Shown here: one piece after another, positions 27,346 to 36,866 of the stretch | Numbering within the stretch: the stretch's first letter is position 1 | How the letters are laid out: every line of letters starts with the position of its first letter | DNA from: DAHVFK01 sp963755395 | GTDB taxonomy: Bacteria; Pseudomonadota; Gammaproteobacteria; Burkholderiales; SG8-39 | Direction: 5' to 3' | Length of the DNA: 64,000 nt | Assembly (NCBI GenBank): GCA_963755395.1 | Contig: CAVWJJ010000002.1 | Location: 372,001-436,000 of the forward strand | Translations under genes and position numbers: made by a program | Notes under the pieces: generated by a model | Told to the model about the DNA's origin: nothing | The model's database searches: none | What the model saw: the letters and a program-made list of their open reading frames with translations, nothing else

Positions 27346-29997
27346 ATGGAGCGGCGCGCGGCAACGGCAGACGAGGATCAAGACCTGGAGGCGGCACGGG
27401 TCTCCACACTGTACCGGGTGGCGAGGCCCGCCTACGCCACGACGCTCGCCAACGCGGCCATCCTGGTCGCCGTGCTGTGGGGCGCCGAGCGGCAGGCTGT
27501 GCTGCTGGGGTGGTACGCGGCCGTGCTGGTGGTGACGCTGGCGCGCGTTGCGCTGCACCGCAGCTTCGCGCGTGCCGGCGCCGGAGGCGACGCGCGCCAG
27601 TGGGAGCACCGGTTCGCGCTGGGCGCGCTCGCGACGGGCGCGGTCTGGGCCTGCGCGCCGGCGGCGCTGTTTCCAGACAGCGGCCCGTTGCTACAGATGG
27701 CAGTGGTGTTCGTAGTCGGCGGCAGCATCATCGGCGCAGCCGGGATCTATGCCGCGAGCCGGCTTGCGTTCTACGCCTTTGCCGCGCTGCCCTCGGTGGC
27801 GATCGCGTCACAGCTGTTGCTGCAGCCGGGCCGGATCTACAAGCTGCTCGGCCTGACGGTCGTGGTGTTCGGCGTGGTGATGGTGCGGGTCTACCGCGAC
27901 ATCCACGGCGCAGTGGTCGAGGCGCTGCGCGCCCGGCTGCGCAACGAGGAATTGACGCAACGGCTGGCTGGCAGCGAAGCGCGCCTGCGGGACGCAATCG
28001 AGAGCTTTCCCGATGCGATGGCGGTCTGGGACGGCAACGACCGCCTGGTAGTGTGCGACGACGCCTACGCGCAGCTCTTCGGCGGCGGGCGGAGCGCACG
28101 CGAGCTGGTCGGCGCGCATTTCGTCGAAATCGCACGCAACGCCTACCAGGCCGAGCAGCCGCCCGGCCTCGCCGGGCGCGAGGAGGACTGGGTCGAGACG
28201 CGCGTTCACCAGCACCGTGAGGGGTCCGGGTTGCTGCGCCAGTTCCAGACGCGCGACGGGCGTTGGAAGCAGGGCAAGTCGGTGCGAACCGTGCTCGGGG
28301 GCTACGTCAGCGTGGTCACCGACATCACCGATCTCAAGCGCGCCCAGGACGCCTACTTAGCGGTGCTGGCCGAGGAGAACATGATGCTCGAGACGCTGCC
28401 CGTCGGCGTCGCGTTCGTCGAGCGGCGGGTGGTAGTGCGCTGCAACCGGCGGCTTGAGCAGATGCTCGGCTACGCGTCGGGCGAGCTTCACGGCAAGCCG
28501 ACGCGCGTGTGGTACGCCTCGGACGAGCAGTGGGGCGCGGCGGGCGAGGAGGCCTACCGACGGCTCGCGAGCGGCGACATCATAGAGGGCGATTCGCGCC
28601 TGGCGCGGCGCGACGGGTCGCGCTTCTGGTGCCGCGCGCTCGGACGCGCGCTCGATCCGTCGGCACCGGAGGAGTCCGCGATCTTCGTCTTCTCCGATGC
28701 GAGCGAGCGAATTGTCGCCGAGCAGGCGCTGCGCGCGAGCGAGGCGCTGTACCGCAACCTGGTCGCGACCTCGAACGACCTGATCTGGTCGATCGACCTC
28801 GAGCGGCGCTGGACCTACCTCAATCCGATCGCGGCGCAGCGGATCTACGGCTGCGGGGTCGAGGCGCTGATTGGCCGGCCGCTGACTGATCGCAGTGCGC
28901 AGGCGGTGCGCGAGCGGGACGCCGCGGTATTCGGCCGGGTAATGGCGGGCGAGCAGGTATTCGACTACGAGACGCGCCACACCAGGCGCGACGGCAGTCA
29001 CGTCGACCTGTCGTTCAACGCCACCGCGCTGCGCGACGCGACGGGCGCGATCGTCGGCGGGACCGGCACCGCGCACGACGTGAGCGAGCAGAAACGCGCT
29101 GCAGCGGCGCTGCACGAGAGCGTCGCGAAACTGCGGCTCGCGGTCGATGCCGCCGACCTGTACTACTGGGAATGGGAACTGAGCACGGACAAGCTGACCT
29201 GGGGCCGCGACCCGGGCGGCCTGATCGGCCGTCCCGACGAGCGTTCGCGCCTTCACCCGGATTTGCGCGACATGGTGCATCCGGAAGACCGCGAGCGCTA
29301 CCTCGCGGCCGGACGCGCCGCGCTCGCGTCGGGCGAGCCGTTCGCCGTGGAGTTCCGCGTCGTCACCCGCGACGGGGAAGTGCGTTGGCTAGCCGCGCAT
29401 GGCTCGGTGCTCAGGCTGCCCGAGGGCGGAGCCGCCAAGATGATTGGGGTGTCGCAGGACATCACCGAGCGCAAGCGCCAGGAAGAGGAGGTTCGCTTCC
29501 TCGCCTACCACGACACGCTCACCGGGCTGCCCAACCGGCGCCTGCTGGACGACCGCATGCGCCAGGCGGTCTACCTCGCGCAGCGGCGCGACGTCAGGGT
29601 TGCGGCGCTGCTGATCGACCTGGACGACTTCAAGCAGGTCAACGACGCGCTGGGACACCGCGCGGGCGACGCCGTTCTGCGCGAGGTAGCGCAGCGGCTG
29701 TCGGCCTGCATGCGCAAGTCGGACACGCTCGCGCGCCAGGGCGGCGACGAGTTCGTGGCGCTGCTGCCGGACCTGCAGCGCGAGTCGGACTGCCAGTTCG
29801 TGGCCGAGAAGGCGCTGCGCGCGCTCGAGCCGGAGTTTCGCGTCGAGGGGCGAGTATTCCGCATTGGCGCGAGCATCGGCATATCGATCTACCCCTCCGA
29901 TGCGGGCGACGGCGAAACGCTGCTGCGCAACGCCGACGTCGCCATGTACCGCGCCAAGCAGCTGGGCAGGAATCAGTACCGGTTCTACGGTCATTGA
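27346..29997 (+). CDS. Membrane PAS-domain diguanylate cyclase (four PAS, GGDEF)
   Basis: An 883-residue sensor that would make cyclic di-GMP. The N-terminal 190 residues carry about six membrane helices. Four PAS-like modules follow (roughly 215-335, 345-465, 470-590 and 600-715), with PAC-type ends such as VSVVTDITDLKRA and MIGVSQDITERKR. The GGDEF domain covers about 720-880. The active site GGDEF is at residues 799-803, and an inhibitory I-site RKSD lies five residues upstream, so both activity and product inhibition are expected. No EAL domain is present. ATG at 27346 is chosen, just after the upstream gene's stop. The signal sensed is unknown. Confidence 0.93.
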   Translation: MERRAATADEDQDLEAARVSTLYRVARPAYATTLANAAILVAVLWGAERQAVLLGWYAAVLVVTLARVALHRSFARAGAGGDARQWEHRFALGALATGAVWACAPAALFPDSGPLLQMAVVFVVGGSIIGAAGIYAASRLAFYAFAALPSVAIASQLLLQPGRIYKLLGLTVVVFGVVMVRVYRDIHGAVVEALRARLRNEELTQRLAGSEARLRDAIESFPDAMAVWDGNDRLVVCDDAYAQLFGGGRSARELVGAHFVEIARNAYQAEQPPGLAGREEDWVETRVHQHREGSGLLRQFQTRDGRWKQGKSVRTVLGGYVSVVTDITDLKRAQDAYLAVLAEENMMLETLPVGVAFVERRVVVRCNRRLEQMLGYASGELHGKPTRVWYASDEQWGAAGEEAYRRLASGDIIEGDSRLARRDGSRFWCRALGRALDPSAPEESAIFVFSDASERIVAEQALRASEALYRNLVATSNDLIWSIDLERRWTYLNPIAAQRIYGCGVEALIGRPLTDRSAQAVRERDAAVFGRVMAGEQVFDYETRHTRRDGSHVDLSFNATALRDATGAIVGGTGTAHDVSEQKRAAAALHESVAKLRLAVDAADLYYWEWELSTDKLTWGRDPGGLIGRPDERSRLHPDLRDMVHPEDRERYLAAGRAALASGEPFAVEFRVVTRDGEVRWLAAHGSVLRLPEGGAAKMIGVSQDITERKRQEEEVRFLAYHDTLTGLPNRRLLDDRMRQAVYLAQRRDVRVAALLIDLDDFKQVNDALGHRAGDAVLREVAQRLSACMRKSDTLARQGGDEFVALLPDLQRESDCQFVAEKALRALEPEFRVEGRVFRIGASIGISIYPSDAGDGETLLRNADVAMYRAKQLGRNQYRFYGH

Positions 29998-30016
29998 GGC
30001 ACGGTATAGTGGCCGC

Positions 30017-31810
30017 ATGAGCAGCCCGCAAATCAGGCTGCCGCCCGAGGCGAAGCGCGGCGACTGGCGGCAGTTCGCGCGCTTGGCGCGCTTCATGCGA
30101 CCCTACCGCGCCCGCATCGCGGGCGCGCTGCTGGCGCTGGTGGTGGCGGCGGCCTGCGTGCTCGCGCTCGGGCAGGGCCTGAAGCATGTGGTCGACAACG
30201 GCTTTGGCAGCGGTGACCCGCACCTGCTCAACGAGGCGCTCGGCGCCATGATCGCGGTCGCCGCGGTACTCGCGGTCGCGACCTACTTCCGTTTCTTCCT
30301 CATGATGACCACTGGCGAGCGGGTGATCACCGACCTGCGGCGCGCGGTGTTCGACCATATCCTCGGGCTCGAGCCGGGCTTTTTCGAGGCGACCCGCACC
30401 GGCGAAGTCATTTCGCGCCTCACCACCGACACCACCCTGCTGCAGCAGGTTATCGGTTTCGGCCTGTCGATGTTCGTGCGCAACCTGCTGATGATGACCG
30501 GCGCCGCGGTGATGCTGTTCGTGGTGAGCTGGAAACTCGCGCTGATGGTGCTGCTCGGTGTTCCCGCGACGCTGGTCCCGATCCTGCTGCTTGGCCGCCG
30601 AGTGCGGCGGCTGTCGCGCGCCAACCAGGACCGGGTGGCCGACGTCTCGGCCTACGTGGACGAAGCAATCCATGAAATCCGCACGGTGCAGGCATACGCG
30701 CACGAAGACGTGGACCGGGCGGACTTCGGGCGCCACGCCGAGGCTGCCTATGGCGTAGGGGTGGCACGTATCCGGCAAAAAGCGCTGCTGATCTCGAGCG
30801 TAATGCTGATCGCGTTCTGCGCCGTCGGACTGATCCTGTGGATCGGCGGTTACGACGTGCTCGCCGGGCGGCTGACCGCCGGCGAGCTGTCGGCGTTCGT
30901 GTTCTACGCCCTGGTGGTGGCGGGCGGCGCCGGAACGGTGTCTGAGGTATGGAGCGAGCTGCAGCGCGGCGCGGGCGCCACCGAGCGCCTGGTCGAGCTG
31001 CTCGAGACCCAGCCCGGCATCATCGCGCCGCCGCAGCCGCGCCAGCCGGGTGAGCAGGCGGGTGGCGAAATCGAATTCGACGACGTGACCTTCTCCTACC
31101 CGGCGCGTCCCGCGTTCGCGGCGCTGCAGCGGTTCTCGCTCAAGCTCGCTCGCGGCGAGCGCGTGGCGCTGGTGGGCCCCTCGGGCGCGGGCAAGTCGAC
31201 CGTGTTCGCGTTGCTGGCGCGCTTCTACGACCCGCAATCCGGCGCAGTGCGCATCGACGGCGTCGACGTGCGAGACTTCGACCCGCGCGCGCTGCGCCGC
31301 CTGATCGCGGTGGTGCCGCAGGACCCGGTGATCTTCGCCGCCAGCGTGCTCGACAACCTGCGCTACGGCCGCCCGCAGGCGGACCGGGCCGCGGTCGAGC
31401 GCGCCTGCGAGCGCGCGTTCGCGTCCGAGTTCGTCGACCGCCTGCCGCAGGGGATCGATACGCTGCTGGGCGAGCGCGGCGTGACCCTTTCGGGCGGCCA
31501 GCGCCAGCGCCTGTCGATTGCCCGCGCGCTGCTTGCCGACCGGCCGATCCTGCTGCTCGACGAGGCGACCAGCTCGCTCGACGCCGCGAGCGAGCGCATG
31601 GTGCAGCAGGCGCTAGGCGAGCTCGAGCGCGGGCGCACCACGCTGGTCATCGCGCACCGGCTCGCCACCGTGCGCCACGCCGACCGGATCGTGGTGCTCG
31701 AGCGTGGCGCGATCGTGGCCCAGGGCACGCACGCGCAGCTGATGCGCGAGGCGGGCCTGTACGCGAGCCTCGCCGCACTGCAGTTTCTGGACGTGGAGCT
31801 CGCCGCCTGA
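30017..31810 (+). CDS. ABC exporter, fused permease-ATPase (MsbA/LipA-like type)
   Basis: A 597-residue half-transporter. The membrane domain (residues about 30-320) has six helices. The ATPase has Walker A GPSGAGKST, Q-loop VVPQDPVIF, signature LSGGQRQR, Walker B ILLLDEATSSLD and H-loop IAHRL. Such proteins work as homodimers and export lipids, drugs or peptides; the best general match is the MsbA-like group, but lipid A flipping cannot be claimed. The stop overlaps the presumed CTG start of the next gene. Confidence 0.92.
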   Translation: MSSPQIRLPPEAKRGDWRQFARLARFMRPYRARIAGALLALVVAAACVLALGQGLKHVVDNGFGSGDPHLLNEALGAMIAVAAVLAVATYFRFFLMMTTGERVITDLRRAVFDHILGLEPGFFEATRTGEVISRLTTDTTLLQQVIGFGLSMFVRNLLMMTGAAVMLFVVSWKLALMVLLGVPATLVPILLLGRRVRRLSRANQDRVADVSAYVDEAIHEIRTVQAYAHEDVDRADFGRHAEAAYGVGVARIRQKALLISSVMLIAFCAVGLILWIGGYDVLAGRLTAGELSAFVFYALVVAGGAGTVSEVWSELQRGAGATERLVELLETQPGIIAPPQPRQPGEQAGGEIEFDDVTFSYPARPAFAALQRFSLKLARGERVALVGPSGAGKSTVFALLARFYDPQSGAVRIDGVDVRDFDPRALRRLIAVVPQDPVIFAASVLDNLRYGRPQADRAAVERACERAFASEFVDRLPQGIDTLLGERGVTLSGGQRQRLSIARALLADRPILLLDEATSSLDAASERMVQQALGELERGRTTLVIAHRLATVRHADRIVVLERGAIVAQGTHAQLMREAGLYASLAALQFLDVELAA

Positions 31811-33315
31811 GCGCGGGCGCGACAGCATTCAAGGCGGCGCGCAGGACACTTCTCGCCGCGGCGCTCGCGCTCCTGGCGTGCGGCGCCGCGCGCGCCGCAG
31901 AGCCGCTGCAGGTCGGCTCCAAGCGCTTCACCGAGTCCTACATTCTGGGCGAGATCCTGACCCAGACCGCGCGCGCGGCGGGAGTCGCGACCGAGTATCG
32001 ACCCGGCCTGGGCGGCACCGCGGTCCTGTTTCAGGCGCTGCGCGCCGGGGCGATCGACGTCTACCCGGAGTACACCGGCACCATCGCGCGCGAAATCCTG
32101 GGCCTGCAGCGTGCGCTCGATCTGCAAGCGCTGAACGAACGGTTGCGCGCACTCGGGTTGGAGGCCGGCGTGCCACTCGGGTTCGACAACACCTACGCCG
32201 TCGGCGTCCGACGCGTCCTGGCCGAGCGCCTCGGCATAAGAACGATCTCGGATCTGGCGCGTCACCCCGAGCTCAGGCTCGGCCTCAGCCAGGAGTTCCT
32301 CGGACGCAGCGACGGCTGGCCTGGTCTGCAGGCGGCCTACGGTCTGCCGCAGACGCCGCGCGGGCTCGACCACGGACTCGCCTACGAGGCGTTGGCGCAG
32401 AGCGAAATCGACGCGATAGACGTCTACACCACCGACGCCAAGATCCTGCGCTTCAATATCGCGCTGCTGGAGGACGACCGCAAGTTCTTCCCGGCGTACG
32501 ACGCGGTCTTGCTGTACCGTCTCGACGCCCCGCGGCGCTTTCCCGCGGCGTTCGCCGCGTTCCGCGAGCTAAAGGGCAGGATCGACGCGACGCACATGAT
32601 GCGGCTCAACGCGCGCGCCGAGCTCGACGGGCGCTCTTTCGCCGCGGTGGCCACGGAATTCCTCTCGGGCCACGACAACGTTGGGCGGCGTTCGCTCCTT
32701 GCGGCGGTGTTCGCACCCGACTTCTGGCGCCTGCTGCGCGAGCACGTGTTCCTGGTGCTGGTCTCGCTCGCGGCGGCGACGCTGGTGGGCGTCCCGCTGG
32801 GCGTCGCCGCGGCCAAGCTGCGCGCGCTCGCGCAGCCGGTGCTTGCGATCACGGGGCTGGTGCAGACCATCCCCGCGCTCGCGCTGCTCGCGTTCCTGAT
32901 CCCGGTCACCGGGACCATCGGCCTGTGGCCGGCGCTGATCGCGCTGTTCCTGTACGCGCTGCTGCCGATCGTGCGCAATACGCACGCCGGTCTCGGCGGC
33001 GTGCCCGTCGGGTTGCGCCAGGCCGGGCTGGCGCTCGGCCTGCGGCGCGGCACGATCCTGGCGAAGATCGAGCTGCCGCTCGCGATGCCCACCATTCTTG
33101 CGGGGATCAAGACCTCGGCGGTGATAAATGTCGGCACCGCGACAATTGCCGCGTTCATCGGCGCCGGCGGTTTCGGCGAGCGCATCGTGCAGGGGCTGGC
33201 CCTGAACGACGACGTGATGCTGCTCGCGGGCGCGCTGCCCGCCGCGGGACTCGCACTTATCGCGCATGCCACGTTTGAACTGATCGAGCGGGCGTTCGCG
33301 CCGCGCCCGCGCTAG
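31807..33315 (+). CDS. OpuC-like fused substrate-binding / permease protein (glycine betaine-choline type ABC importer)
   Basis: A 502-residue fusion. The N-terminal part has a signal peptide (TLLAAALALLACGAARAAEP) and an OpuAC-type binding domain (about residues 35-290; VGSKRFTESYILGEIL, GAIDVYPEYTGT). The C-terminal 200 residues form an OpuB/ProW-type permease with a TTGLVQTIPALALLAFLIPV-like helix and the coupling loop GLRQAGLALGLRRGTILAKIELP. The frame has no ATG, GTG or TTG before residue 112. CTG at 31807, overlapping the upstream stop (CTGA), is the most likely start because only it yields the signal peptide. The usual fused order is permease first, then binding domain; here it is reversed. 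No cognate ATPase is adjacent. The substrate is a likely quaternary amine, by family only. Confidence 0.82.
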   Translation: MSAGATAFKAARRTLLAAALALLACGAARAAEPLQVGSKRFTESYILGEILTQTARAAGVATEYRPGLGGTAVLFQALRAGAIDVYPEYTGTIAREILGLQRALDLQALNERLRALGLEAGVPLGFDNTYAVGVRRVLAERLGIRTISDLARHPELRLGLSQEFLGRSDGWPGLQAAYGLPQTPRGLDHGLAYEALAQSEIDAIDVYTTDAKILRFNIALLEDDRKFFPAYDAVLLYRLDAPRRFPAAFAAFRELKGRIDATHMMRLNARAELDGRSFAAVATEFLSGHDNVGRRSLLAAVFAPDFWRLLREHVFLVLVSLAAATLVGVPLGVAAAKLRALAQPVLAITGLVQTIPALALLAFLIPVTGTIGLWPALIALFLYALLPIVRNTHAGLGGVPVGLRQAGLALGLRRGTILAKIELPLAMPTILAGIKTSAVINVGTATIAAFIGAGGFGERIVQGLALNDDVMLLAGALPAAGLALIAHATFELIERAFAPRPR

Positions 33316-33349
33316 AATCGCCGTAAGACAAACAAGGGAGACCCAAGCC

Positions 33350-34471
33350 ATGAGAATCGGCGTTCCCGCCGAGACCCTCGAGGGCGAGACCCGCGTTGCC
33401 GCGACCCCCGAGACGATCAAGAAGCTCTCCGCCAAGAACGACGTGCGGGTACAGGCCGGCGCCGGCAACGGCTCGAGCATTCCGAACAAGGACTACGAGG
33501 CGGCGGGGGCCAAGCTGGTTGCCTCGGCGGCCGAGGCCTACGACGCGGAGGTGGTGCTCAAGGTGCGCGGACCGGCGGGCGGCGAGCTGGAGATGCTCAA
33601 GCCCAAATCGGTGCTCATTGGCCTGCTGAACCCCTTCGACGCGGCCGGGATCGATGCGCTCGCCAAGCGCGGCGTCACCGGCTTCGCGATGGAGGCACTG
33701 CCGCGCATCTCGCGCGCGCAGTCGATGGACGTGCTCTCGTCGCAGGCGAACATTGCCGGCTACAAGGCGGTCGTGCTGGCGGCGGCCGAGATCGGGCGCT
33801 TCTTCCCGATGCTGATGACCGCTGCCGGAACCGTGAAGGCGGCGCGCGTGCTGGTGCTCGGCGCGGGCGTCGCGGGCCTGCAGGCGATCGCCACCGCCAA
33901 GCGGCTCGGCGCGGTGATCGAGGCGTCCGACGTGCGCCCGGCGGTCAAGGAGCAGATCGAATCGCTCGGCGGCAAGTTCCTCGATGTGCCCTACCTGACC
34001 GACGAGGAGCGCGAAATCGCGCAGGGCGTCGGCGGCTACGCGCGGCCGATGCCGGCGGACTGGATGCGCCGCCAGGCCGAGCTGGTGCACCAGCGCGCGA
34101 CCCAGTCGGACGTGCTGATCACCACGGCGCTGATCCCCGGGCGCCCGGCGCCCAAGCTGATCAAGGACGAAACGGTGCGGCAAATGAAGCCAGGCTCGGT
34201 GATCGTCGACCTGGCGGTCGAGCAGGGCGGCAACGTCGAGGGCTCCGAACCAGGCAAGATCGCGCTCAAGCACGGGGTCAAGATCATCGGCCTGACCAAC
34301 CTGCCCGCGACGGTGCCGTTCGACGCCTCGGCGCTGTACGCGCGCAACCTGTACAACTTCCTCGCCCTGATGCTCGATCCGAAGAGTGGCGAATTCAAGC
34401 TGGACAGGGAAGACGAGATCGTCGCCGGCACCATGGTGTGCGCCGACGGTGCGGCAACCAAGCGAGGCTGA
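33350..34471 (+). CDS. pntAA: NAD(P) transhydrogenase alpha subunit, part 1
   Basis: The NAD(H)-binding domain I of proton-translocating transhydrogenase, 373 residues. It begins MRIGVPAETLEGETRVAATP and contains the dinucleotide fold VLVLGAGVAGLQAIATAKRLGA and the RQAELVHQRATQSDVLITTA segment. The alpha subunit is split in two (pntAA and pntAB), as in many alpha- and betaproteobacteria. It is the first gene of a three-gene operon, with 1 bp before pntAB. Confidence 0.95.
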   Translation: MRIGVPAETLEGETRVAATPETIKKLSAKNDVRVQAGAGNGSSIPNKDYEAAGAKLVASAAEAYDAEVVLKVRGPAGGELEMLKPKSVLIGLLNPFDAAGIDALAKRGVTGFAMEALPRISRAQSMDVLSSQANIAGYKAVVLAAAEIGRFFPMLMTAAGTVKAARVLVLGAGVAGLQAIATAKRLGAVIEASDVRPAVKEQIESLGGKFLDVPYLTDEEREIAQGVGGYARPMPADWMRRQAELVHQRATQSDVLITTALIPGRPAPKLIKDETVRQMKPGSVIVDLAVEQGGNVEGSEPGKIALKHGVKIIGLTNLPATVPFDASALYARNLYNFLALMLDPKSGEFKLDREDEIVAGTMVCADGAATKRG

Positions 34472-34472
34472 A

Positions 34473-34787
34473 ATGTCAGGAACCGTAGACCCCACCATCC
34501 TAAACCTCGTGGTGTTCGTGCTCGCGGTGTTCGTGGGCTACCACGTCATCTGGAACGTGACGCCGGCGCTGCATACTCCGCTGATGAGCGTCACCAACGC
34601 GATTTCGTCGGTGATCATCGTCGGCGCGATCCTCGCGGCGGCGCCGAACGAGACGGACTTCGGCTCGGTCCTCGGCGTGCTCGCGGTCGCGCTCGCGTCG
34701 GTAAACGTCGTCGGCGGCTTCCTGGTCACGCAACGCATGCTGGAAATGTTCAAGAAGAAGCAGCCGAAGAAAGAGGGCGGCAAATGA
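34473..34787 (+). CDS. pntAB: NAD(P) transhydrogenase alpha subunit, part 2 (membrane)
   Basis: A 104-residue membrane subunit with three to four hydrophobic segments, including VFVLAVFVGYHVIWNVTPALHTPLMSVTNAISSVIIVGAI in shortened form. It provides the first part of the proton-translocating domain II. It starts 1 bp after pntAA, and its stop overlaps the pntB start by 4 bases (ATGA). Confidence 0.94.
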   Translation: MSGTVDPTILNLVVFVLAVFVGYHVIWNVTPALHTPLMSVTNAISSVIIVGAILAAAPNETDFGSVLGVLAVALASVNVVGGFLVTQRMLEMFKKKQPKKEGGK

Positions 34788-36192
34788 GCGCCAACCAGCT
34801 TACCCTGTGGTACCTGGTCGCCTCGGTGTGCTTCATCCTGGCGCTGAAGGGACTCTCGTCGCCTACCACCGCGCGCCGCGGCAATCTGTTCGGCATGGCC
34901 GGCATGACCATCGCCGTGCTGACCACCATCGCGGTGGTCGGCGCACGGACGCATCGACCTGATCCTGATCGCGATGCTGGTCGGCGGCACCGCTGGCGCG
35001 ATCATCGCGCGGCGGGTGCAAATGACGCAGATGCCCGAACTGGTCGCGGCGATGCACTCGCATGGTCGGCATGGCCGCGGTGCTGATCGCGATCGCGGTG
35101 GTCAACAACCCGCGGTCGCATTCGGCGAACACGACCCGCTGCCCGCCGGCAACCGGCTCGAGCTGTTCATCGGCACATTCGTCGGCGCGATCACTTTCTC
35201 CGGCTCCGTGATCGCGTTCGGCAAGCTTGCCGGCTGGGCAAGAAGTTCCGCCTGTTCTCGGCGGCGCCGGTGGTCTTCAAGGGCCAGCACCTGCTCAACC
35301 TTGCGCTTGCGCTGGTCATGATCGGCTTCGGCCTGGCGTTCTTCATGGCCGACGACAAGGGCTGGACGCCGTTTGCCGTGATGACCGCTATCGCTTTCGT
35401 GCTCGGCTTGCTGATCATCATCCCGATCGGCGGCGCCGACATGCCGGTGGTGATCTCGATGTTGAACAGCTACTCGGGCTGGGCGGCCGCTGGAATCGGC
35501 TTTTCGCTGAACAACGCGATGCTGATCATCGCCGGCTCGCTGGTCGGCTCCTCGGGCGCGATCCTGTCCTACATCATGTGCAAGGCGATGAACCGCTCGT
35601 TCTTCAGCGTGATTCTGGGCGGCTTCGGCGCGGCCGAGGGCAGCGCGGCCGCCGGGCGGCGAGCAGAAGACCGTGCGCTCCGGCTCGGCGGACGACGCCG
35701 CGTTCCTGATGTCGCAACGCGGAGACGGTCATCATCGTGCCCGGCTATGGCCTGGCGGTCGCGCGCGCGCAGCACGCGGTCAAGGAAATGGCCAACAAGC
35801 TGATCGAGAAGGGTGTCAGCGTGCGATACGCGATTCACCCGGTTGCTGGCCGCATGCCCGGACACATGAACGTGCTGCTGGCGGAGGCCGAAGTACCCTA
35901 CGACCAGGTGTTCGAGATGGACGACATCAACAGCGAGTTCGGCAATACCGACGTGGTGCTGGTGCTGGGGGCGAACGACGTCGTCAACCCGCTCGCGCAC
36001 GAGAAGGGCAGCGCGATCTACGGCATGCCGATCCTCGAGGTGGCCAAGGCGCGCACGGTGATCGTCAACAAGCGCTCGATGGCGGCGGGCTACGCCGGGC
36101 TGGACAATCGACTGTTCTACATGGACAAGACGATGATGGTGTTCGGCGACGCGAAGAAGGTCGTCGAGGATATCGTCAAGGCGATCGACTAG
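34784..36192 (+). CDS. pntB: NAD(P) transhydrogenase beta subunit; frame broken by about six indels
   Basis: The membrane and NADP(H)-binding subunit of transhydrogenase, nominally about 468 residues. The start MSANQLTLWYLVASVCFILALKGLSSP is intact. One-base gains or losses near 34947, 35066, 35107, 35236, 35656 and 35718 break the frame. Membrane helices such as LLIIIPIGGADMPVVISMLNSY are recognisable, and the C-terminal NADP domain from about 35737 is clean (GYGLAVARAQHAVKEMA, MNVLLAEAEVPYDQV, FEMDDINSEFGNTDVVLVLG, GAND). Defects resemble those in clpA and icd and are probably sequence errors. The enzyme uses the proton gradient to reduce NADP+ with NADH. Confidence 0.88.
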
Positions 36193-36840
36193 ATGGGGTC
36201 GAGAGAAGAGATTCTCGCCACGATCCGCAAGCGCCAGGGGCGCGGCGGCTCGCCCGCGCTCGCAGAGCGCGAGCAACTGCAGACCTACCTGCGCGCGCAT
36301 CCGCGCGGGCCGCTGCGGGAAGTCGCGGGCGACCTCGCGCTGCGCTTTCGCGCGCGCGCCGAGGCGAGCGCGAGCACCTGCGACAGGGTGGCGGAGATGG
36401 CCGATGCGCCCGGCGCGGTGGCGCGCTACCTCGAGGCGCACCGCCTTCCCATGTCCGGCTGCGTCTGGCCGCGCCTGGCCGGGCTCGACTGGAAGGCGGC
36501 AGGGCTCGAGCTCGAGCCTCGTGCGGCCAAGGGCGAGGACCTGGTCGGCGTGACGGGCGCGTTCTGCGCGCTGGCCGAGACCGGCACGCTGGCGATGGTT
36601 TCGGCCCCCGACACGCCGGCGAGCGCGAGCCTGCTGCCTGAGACGCACGTTGCGCTGGTGGCGCTGGCGCGCCTCGTGCCACATATGGAGGACGCCTGGG
36701 ATCTGATGCGCGCGGAGCTCGGCCGCCTGCCGCGGGCAGTGAACTATATTTCGGGACCCTCGCGCACCGCCGACATCGAGCAGACCCTGGTGCTCGGTGC
36801 GCACGGTCCCTATCGCGTTCATATCGTACTGGTCGGCTGA
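36193..36840 (+). CDS. lutC: LutC/YkgG-type LUD-domain protein
   Basis: A 215-residue protein of the LUD family, a subunit of the LutABC L-lactate oxidation system. The start MGSREEILATIRKRQG and the core VGVTGAFCALAETGTLAMVS, then SGPSRTADIEQTLVLGAHGP, are diagnostic. It directly abuts pntB (no gap). No lutA or lutB is seen in the window, so either they lie elsewhere or LutC works with another iron-sulfur oxidase; the link to lactate is by family. Confidence 0.88.
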   Translation: MGSREEILATIRKRQGRGGSPALAEREQLQTYLRAHPRGPLREVAGDLALRFRARAEASASTCDRVAEMADAPGAVARYLEAHRLPMSGCVWPRLAGLDWKAAGLELEPRAAKGEDLVGVTGAFCALAETGTLAMVSAPDTPASASLLPETHVALVALARLVPHMEDAWDLMRAELGRLPRAVNYISGPSRTADIEQTLVLGAHGPYRVHIVLVG

Positions 36841-36866
36841 GCCGCGCGCGGCCGGCGCCCCGGAAT

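Noticed and set aside
31741..31806. Start of the OpuC-like gene upstream within the ABC exporter
   Set aside because: The frame is open there but has no ATG, GTG or TTG near a ribosome site, and it would put a polar extension before the signal peptide.
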